Below, one piece after another: positions 15,606 to 20,280 of a stretch of DNA of 20,280 nucleotides. The notes under the pieces were generated by a model. The model was not told the DNA's origin. It did no database searches and saw only the letters and a program-made list of their open reading frames with translations. Position numbers and translations under genes: made by a program. The stretch comes from Thermotogaceae bacterium. GTDB lineage: Bacteria > Thermotogota > Thermotogae > B21-G9 > HyVt-16. Positions within the stretch are counted from its first letter, which is position 1. Each line of letters starts with the position of its first letter. The stretch spans positions 1-20,280 of the forward strand of contig DQYP01000177.1 of the NCBI GenBank assembly GCA_011043375.1. The letters run 5' to 3'.

Positions 15606-18600
15606 GTGAGAGAATACTCTTTCATTCATTCAAAACCCAATGAGGAAATGCTTATAGAGAGATTAAATGAATATATTCGTTTGAAACAAGCCGTTAGGAT
15701 AAATCTTGAAAAATCTGAAGGAGTTATCGAACTATCTTTTCGAATTTTGGAAAAGGGTAATACAGTTATTTTGATTGTTACAAGTGAACGAGAAGCTTTA
15801 GAAATGTATTTGAACATGCGAGAATATTCCGACGAGGTTTTCAACTTACCGGCACATGATATTCTTCCATTTGAGATGGTGGAATCGTCGATAAAGGAAC
15901 GCACAAAGAGAATAACGACACTATTCAATCTCTACAAGAGAAAGAAGGGTGTATACATCACAAGTTTAGAAGGTGCACTTCAAAAGACTGCTCATCCAAA
16001 GAGCTTTTCGAACATGAGTATGAAAATAAAGGTAGGAAATAGAATAACGGAAGAATTCTTTGAAAAATTGAAGGAATTTGGATATGAGAGAGTTGAAACG
16101 GTTAGAGAGATAGGAGAATTTGCAAGAAGGGGATTCATAATAGATGTTTTTTCACCTTTTCATGAAAATCCTATGAGACTTGAACTTTTAGATGACGAAA
16201 TAGTCGATATCAGATCCTTTGATCTTAGAACTCAGAGGAGTATATCCAAAAAACAGGAGTTTTTGGTATTACCAGTTCATGAATATGTCTTGAATGGTGA
16301 GAATTTGAAAATCTTTGAGAGAGAAATAGAGGATCTTAAAAGAAGGTTTCCTGATTTTAGTGAATTTTTGGATAGATTAATTTTAAATCCTATTAATTTA
16401 GATGCATTGAGTGGAATCTTCCATCAGCCAAATGCATGTCTTGTTGAATATATCGAAAGAATAGAACAAACAACGTTATTAATTAAAAATCCTTATAAAT
16501 CTTTGAAAAACTTTTATGATCATCAAGAAGCAATCATGGATTTGTATGGGAAGCGATTCTTCAGTTATATGTATCACAGATTTTCAAAGGCTGATCCTGA
16601 AAGATTATTGAGATCTGACATTTCAAAGATATTCATTACACATCAAAATGAAGAAATTCCTTTTGAATATCACAAAGAATTTACCATAGATTCCCATAAA
16701 AAGAAATATCGTGTACATATGAAAAAACTTCCCGCATTTTTTAAAAGTCAAACGGAGTCATTGGAAGATTGGGAAGAATTGAGAACAGGAGATTATGTGG
16801 TCCATAAAGACTATGGAATAGGAAAATTTCTTGGGATAAAAAAAATAACAAACCAATTTGGAACGAGGGAATATTTCGAACTTCTTTATGCCAACGATGT
16901 GAAATTGTATGTTCCGGTGGAAAGAATGCATCGGTTACATCGATACATAGGAAATATTGAGGGAATAAAACTTGGAAATCTTAGTAATACACGACAATGG
17001 CAAAAAACCAAGCAAAAGGCGAGAAAAGAAATAGAAAGAAAAGTACGAGAATTGCTGAAAATATACGCCTTGAGGCTCGAAATCACCAAAAAGCCATCTT
17101 TAGGAGATCAAGAATTAGAGAGTAAATTCTTCGATTCATTCCCACACGTTGAGACAGAAGATCAATTGAGAGTTATAGAGGAAATCTTGGATGACATGGC
17201 CGATATCAGACCGATGGACAGACTTCTGTGTGGAGATTCCGGCGCCGGTAAAACTGAGGTGGCGATGAGAGCCGCTTTTAGAGCTGTGGTCAGTGGAAAA
17301 CAAGTGGCATTTTTAGTGCCAACAACTGTTTTGGCAAAACAGCATTATTCCAATTTTAAGGATAGGATGGAAAGGTTTGGAGTAAAGATAGAGTTTTTGG
17401 ACAGACTCAAAACTGAGAAGGAAACCGAGCAAATCCTCAAAGGTTTAAAAAATGGGACCATAGATATAATCATAGGAACTCACAGACTACTATCGAACGA
17501 TGTGAAATTCAGGAACCTTGGTTTGATTATAGTGGATGAAGAGCAAAGATTTGGGGTGATTCAAAAAGAAAAATTGAAAAAACACAGGATATCAGTCGAT
17601 GTTTTGAGTTTATCAGCCACTCCTATTCCACGAACTCTCTATATGTCTTTGAGTGGAATAAGAGATATATCACTCATCGAAACACTTCCTCCTGGAAGGA
17701 TCCCTGTTGAAGTGATTGTCAGTAGATATGACTATCGGATAGTTAAAACTGCAATTTTGAGGGAGATTTCACGAGGTGGGCAGGTTTTTTACATTCATAA
17801 TCGTGTAAAGGATCTGGATAAGATATATTTGAAACTCAAAGAAATGTTCTCAGATCTAAAAATCGGTGTGATTCATGGACAGATGAATAAAAAACGTTTC
17901 GATACGGTAATGTCTGATTTCTATGATGGAAAATTGGATGTTTTATTATCAACCACGATAGTTGAAAATGGTGTAGATATTCCAAACGCAAATACTCTTA
18001 TAGTTGATGATGCTCATAGATATGGACTTGCCCAACTTTATCAAATAAGAGGCAGAGTTGGAAGAAGTGATAGAAGAGCTTTTGCATATTTTTTGTATCC
18101 TTCAAATGAAAAATTGACCAAAGAAGCGCTTGAAAGGTTGAAAGCAATAAAAGAATTCGGGAAACCTGGTGGAGGTTTCAAACTTTCTTTGAAGGATATG
18201 GAAATAAGGGGCATAGGTAATGTCCTGGGATTTGAACAGCATGGTCATATAGATTCTATAGGGTTATTCATGTATCGTGAAATCCTTAAAGATGTGCTGA
18301 GAAAATACAGAGGTGAAAAAGAATTCAGCGAGGAGGAACAAAACATCATCGATGTGGAATTAGAAGGATTTCATATGGATGTTCTTATACCTCAAGGATA
18401 TATAACGGATTCTCTTGAAAGGATGAAAATATATCGTAGGATAGCGGAAACTAAAAGCTGGGGAGATATCGAGGACATTGAAAGAGAATTGGAAGATAGA
18501 TTTGGGAAGATACCAAAGTCTGTGAGCAATCTGCTCGATTATGCGAAAATAAGAGTTTTTGCCAGTAAATACGGAATAGTGAAGATAAAACTCGAAAACA

Positions 18601-18779
18601 AAAGTACCTTGAAACTGAACTTTAAAAACAAGAATCTGGCGGAGAAATTCCACAATGTTATAAAGATCGGAACGATGCTCGATAGGCAACTGATAATATA
18701 CAATTTTCATCCTAAAAACTCGACAAAGAGACTTTTAGAAATTTTTGAGAAGGAGGTACTCGATTGTTCGACACAATAG
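15606..18779 (+). CDS. mfd: Transcription-repair coupling factor Mfd
   Basis: Mfd removes RNA polymerase stalled at DNA lesions and recruits UvrA. The protein has 1057 residues. A UvrB-like module (about 1-340) includes the domain 2 segment (RITTLFNLYKRKKGVYITS) and GEFARRGFIIDVFSPF. The RNA polymerase-interacting CarD-like domain spans about 385-455 (GDYVVHKDYGIGKFLG). The translocase has P-loop GDSGAGKTE (543-551), DEEQ (644-647), LSATPIPRTLYMSL and GRVGRS (816-821). The C-terminal domain covers about 935-1057. E. coli Mfd has 1148 residues; T. maritima Mfd is reported to lack domain 2, but this one appears to keep it. GTG 15606 lies seven bases after GAGGG. The 3' end overlaps mnmE by 16 bases. 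Confidence 0.96.
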   Translation: MREYSFIHSKPNEEMLIERLNEYIRLKQAVRINLEKSEGVIELSFRILEKGNTVILIVTSEREALEMYLNMREYSDEVFNLPAHDILPFEMVESSIKERTKRITTLFNLYKRKKGVYITSLEGALQKTAHPKSFSNMSMKIKVGNRITEEFFEKLKEFGYERVETVREIGEFARRGFIIDVFSPFHENPMRLELLDDEIVDIRSFDLRTQRSISKKQEFLVLPVHEYVLNGENLKIFEREIEDLKRRFPDFSEFLDRLILNPINLDALSGIFHQPNACLVEYIERIEQTTLLIKNPYKSLKNFYDHQEAIMDLYGKRFFSYMYHRFSKADPERLLRSDISKIFITHQNEEIPFEYHKEFTIDSHKKKYRVHMKKLPAFFKSQTESLEDWEELRTGDYVVHKDYGIGKFLGIKKITNQFGTREYFELLYANDVKLYVPVERMHRLHRYIGNIEGIKLGNLSNTRQWQKTKQKARKEIERKVRELLKIYALRLEITKKPSLGDQELESKFFDSFPHVETEDQLRVIEEILDDMADIRPMDRLLCGDSGAGKTEVAMRAAFRAVVSGKQVAFLVPTTVLAKQHYSNFKDRMERFGVKIEFLDRLKTEKETEQILKGLKNGTIDIIIGTHRLLSNDVKFRNLGLIIVDEEQRFGVIQKEKLKKHRISVDVLSLSATPIPRTLYMSLSGIRDISLIETLPPGRIPVEVIVSRYDYRIVKTAILREISRGGQVFYIHNRVKDLDKIYLKLKEMFSDLKIGVIHGQMNKKRFDTVMSDFYDGKLDVLLSTTIVENGVDIPNANTLIVDDAHRYGLAQLYQIRGRVGRSDRRAFAYFLYPSNEKLTKEALERLKAIKEFGKPGGGFKLSLKDMEIRGIGNVLGFEQHGHIDSIGLFMYREILKDVLRKYRGEKEFSEEEQNIIDVELEGFHMDVLIPQGYITDSLERMKIYRRIAETKSWGDIEDIERELEDRFGKIPKSVSNLLDYAKIRVFASKYGIVKIKLENKSTLKLNFKNKNLAEKFHNVIKIGTMLDRQLIIYNFHPKNSTKRLLEIFEKEVLDCSTQ

Positions 18780-20134
18780 CTGCAATCTCAACACCTCGAG
18801 GAATAGGAGCGATTTCTATTATAAGATTGAGTGGACCTAAGACTCTTGACATAATTAAAAATGTATTCACGTTCTTAAGCAATGTAAAAGAGATTAAACC
18901 GCGCTATGCATATTACGGGAAAATAATTGATCCGATCAGCTCGGAAATTGTTGATACTGGTATCTGTGTGTATTACAAACTTCCCAACAGTTACACTGGT
19001 GAAGATATGGCAGAAATCAGTTGTCATGGTGGTATTTTAGTGAGTTCAAAGGTCTTGGAGGTTATATTGAAAGCAGGTGCAAGGCTTGCAGAACCTGGTG
19101 AATTTACGAAGCGGGCTTTTCTAAATGGAAAAATGGACCTAATTCAAGCGGAAGCAGTAAACGACTTAATAAATTGTAAAACGGATTTAATGTTGAAAAT
19201 CAGTAATAATCAGTTACTTGGAAAGGGATCCGAGAAGATTAAAAATCTCAGAGATAAATTATTGAGCATTTCTGCTGAGATAGAAGTTCATATTGATTAC
19301 CCTGAGGAAGATTTGTCGATTGAAAATCCAAGAGATATCTATGAAAAACTTGAAAACGTATATCAACAAATGAGAGAGTTTTTGATAAGCGCCGATAATG
19401 GAATGGTGCTGAAAGAAGGTATAAATACTGTTATTGTTGGAAAACCAAATGTTGGTAAATCAACCTTACTGAATAGATTGCTGAGAGAAGACAGGGCGAT
19501 TGTAACCAATATACCTGGAACAACAAGGGATGTAATAATAGAAAGTCTGAACATAAGAGGTGTTTTGTTGAGAGTGGTTGATACAGCTGGAATAAGGGAA
19601 AGCTCAGATGTAATTGAAAAGATTGGAATCAAAAAAACTATCGAAGAAATTAAAAAGGCTGATTTGATTTTATTTGTGTTGGATGCTTCTGAACCTTTGA
19701 GTGAAGATGATCTAAGAATAATGGAGTTGATAAAAAAGAAAGATTATCTCGTGATTTTAAATAAGCGAGACTTGAATTACAAGATAAGTATCGAGAACAT
19801 CAGGAAACTATTGAATGGAAAAAATCATATTGTGGAAATATCCGCTTTGAAGGGTGAGGGTCTGGAAAAACTTGAGGACGCAATATATTCCAAGGTGGAA
19901 GAAATGATAGATCTCGATGTTCAACCAGTTGTGACCAATCTCAGACAAAAAATAGCTCTACAAAAGAGTTCCTCCGCGCTCAAAGAGGCTCTGAATAATT
20001 TCAATAGTTATCCCATTGACGTAATATCAATAGATATAAGAAAATCTATAGAATATTTAGATGAACTGCTTGGTTTTAAATATTCTGATGATCTTTTGGA
20101 AAATATATTCAGTAATTTCTGTGTGGGAAAATAA
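18764..20134 (+). CDS. mnmE: tRNA modification GTPase MnmE
   Basis: MnmE works with MnmG to install the carboxymethylaminomethyl group on wobble uridine 34 of certain tRNAs. The protein has 456 residues, normal length. The N-terminal folate-binding domain (1-120) begins DTIAAISTPRGIGAISIIRL and includes NSYTGEDMAEISCHGG. The helical domain is interrupted by the G domain, with G1 GKPNVGKST (226-234), GTTRD, DTAGIRE and NKRD. The C-terminal CVGK (453-456) carries the conserved cysteine. TTG 18764 lies six bases after AAGGAGGT (18750-18757), inside the end of mfd. Confidence 0.96.
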   Translation: MFDTIAAISTPRGIGAISIIRLSGPKTLDIIKNVFTFLSNVKEIKPRYAYYGKIIDPISSEIVDTGICVYYKLPNSYTGEDMAEISCHGGILVSSKVLEVILKAGARLAEPGEFTKRAFLNGKMDLIQAEAVNDLINCKTDLMLKISNNQLLGKGSEKIKNLRDKLLSISAEIEVHIDYPEEDLSIENPRDIYEKLENVYQQMREFLISADNGMVLKEGINTVIVGKPNVGKSTLLNRLLREDRAIVTNIPGTTRDVIIESLNIRGVLLRVVDTAGIRESSDVIEKIGIKKTIEEIKKADLILFVLDASEPLSEDDLRIMELIKKKDYLVILNKRDLNYKISIENIRKLLNGKNHIVEISALKGEGLEKLEDAIYSKVEEMIDLDVQPVVTNLRQKIALQKSSSALKEALNNFNSYPIDVISIDIRKSIEYLDELLGFKYSDDLLENIFSNFCVGK

Positions 20135-20162
20135 AACCCCAAAGAATTATCTTTGGGGTTTT
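20133..20162. terminator. Bidirectional intrinsic terminator after mnmE
   Basis: AAAACCCCAAAGA (20133-20145) pairs exactly with TCTTTGGGGTTTT (20150-20162) around loop ATTA, a 13-bp stem. Both strands end in T-rich tracts, extended on the - strand by TTTTATTTT. It sits between mnmE and a convergent - strand gene end, so it probably stops transcription from both sides. Confidence 0.88.
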
Positions 20163-20191
20163 GAGCAAATTTTGACTGATTTTCAGATCTT

Positions 20192-20280
20192 CTATTCTTT
20201 TTCTTCTTCCTCATCTTCAAGGATCTGCCCATCAATTTCGGTATCCAAATAAAATTCATTTGACATTTGTTCCCAAATTC
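20192..20280 (-). CDS. C-terminal fragment of a convergent gene, function unknown
   Basis: Reading the - strand from the right edge, an open frame runs to TAG at 20194-20192 and encodes IWEQMSNEFYLDTEIDG, then QILEDEEEEKE. Only 29 complete codons are inside the window. The very acidic tail directly before a stop, convergent with mnmE and sharing its terminator, looks like a genuine protein C-terminus. The family cannot be recognised from this fragment. An overlapping frame rich in Lys/Arg is less plausible because it runs through the terminator hairpin. Confidence 0.55.
   Translation of the reverse strand, partial: IWEQMSNEFYLDTEIDGQILEDEEEEKE

Noticed and set aside
1..20280. CRISPR array, tRNA, rRNA, insertion sequence, prophage or defence genes
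   Set aside because: I found no regularly spaced repeats, no cloverleaf-like segments, no transposase or integrase motifs, and nearly all bases are covered by recognised housekeeping or flagellar genes.

Overview
The window is a dense, AT-rich bacterial segment with every confident gene except one edge fragment on the + strand. The organism is most likely a member of the Thermotogota. The evidence is gene content and order (flhB-flhA-flhF-flhG-PilZ-cheC-cheD-fliA), CheC/CheD proteins whose active-site spacing matches the Thermotoga maritima enzymes, a methionine synthase lacking the reactivation domain as in T. maritima, many TTG/GTG starts behind strong Shine-Dalgarno sequences, and a REP-like repeat at the left edge. 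A motile relative such as Thermotoga or Pseudothermotoga fits. The genus is an inference.

Layout. Positions 1-117 hold an intergenic repeat and the rho leader. Positions 118-2526 encode transcription terminator Rho and a TGS-domain GTPase. A 140-bp intergenic region (2527-2666) contains a perfect 7+7 palindrome and weak promoter elements. Then come a three-module cobalamin methionine synthase (2667-5051) and an overlapping alkaline-phosphatase-superfamily hydrolase (4993-6243). A flagellar/chemotaxis operon follows with almost no gaps: fliQ, fliR, flhB, flhA, flhF, flhG, a YcgR-type PilZ gene, cheC, cheD, fliA (sigma-28) and a small uncharacterised protein (6257-15453). After a 152-bp gap, mfd (15606-18779) overlaps mnmE (18764-20134). 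A symmetrical hairpin terminator (20133-20162) closes the run, and the acidic C-terminus of a convergent - strand gene enters from the right edge.

How the genes work together. FliQ, FliR, FlhB and FlhA are membrane parts of the flagellar type III export gate. FlhF and FlhG are the GTPase/ATPase pair that sets flagellar position and number. The PilZ protein probably links c-di-GMP to motility. CheC and CheD form the CheY-P phosphatase/receptor deamidase pair. FliA drives late flagellar genes. fliP, fliO and the rod and hook genes are not here. The flanking genes are housekeeping: termination (rho), transcription-coupled repair (mfd), tRNA wobble modification (mnmE) and methionine synthesis.

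I found no CRISPR, tRNA, rRNA, insertion sequence, phage or defence system, and nothing I would call a new system. The points most worth a second look are the missing canonical start codon of flhB, a perfect 13-bp hairpin across the fliQ stop codon, the palindrome in front of the methionine synthase gene, and the uncharacterised small protein after fliA. Several gene starts differ from the longest possible reading frame because a clear Shine-Dalgarno sequence favours an internal start; these choices are explained in each entry.
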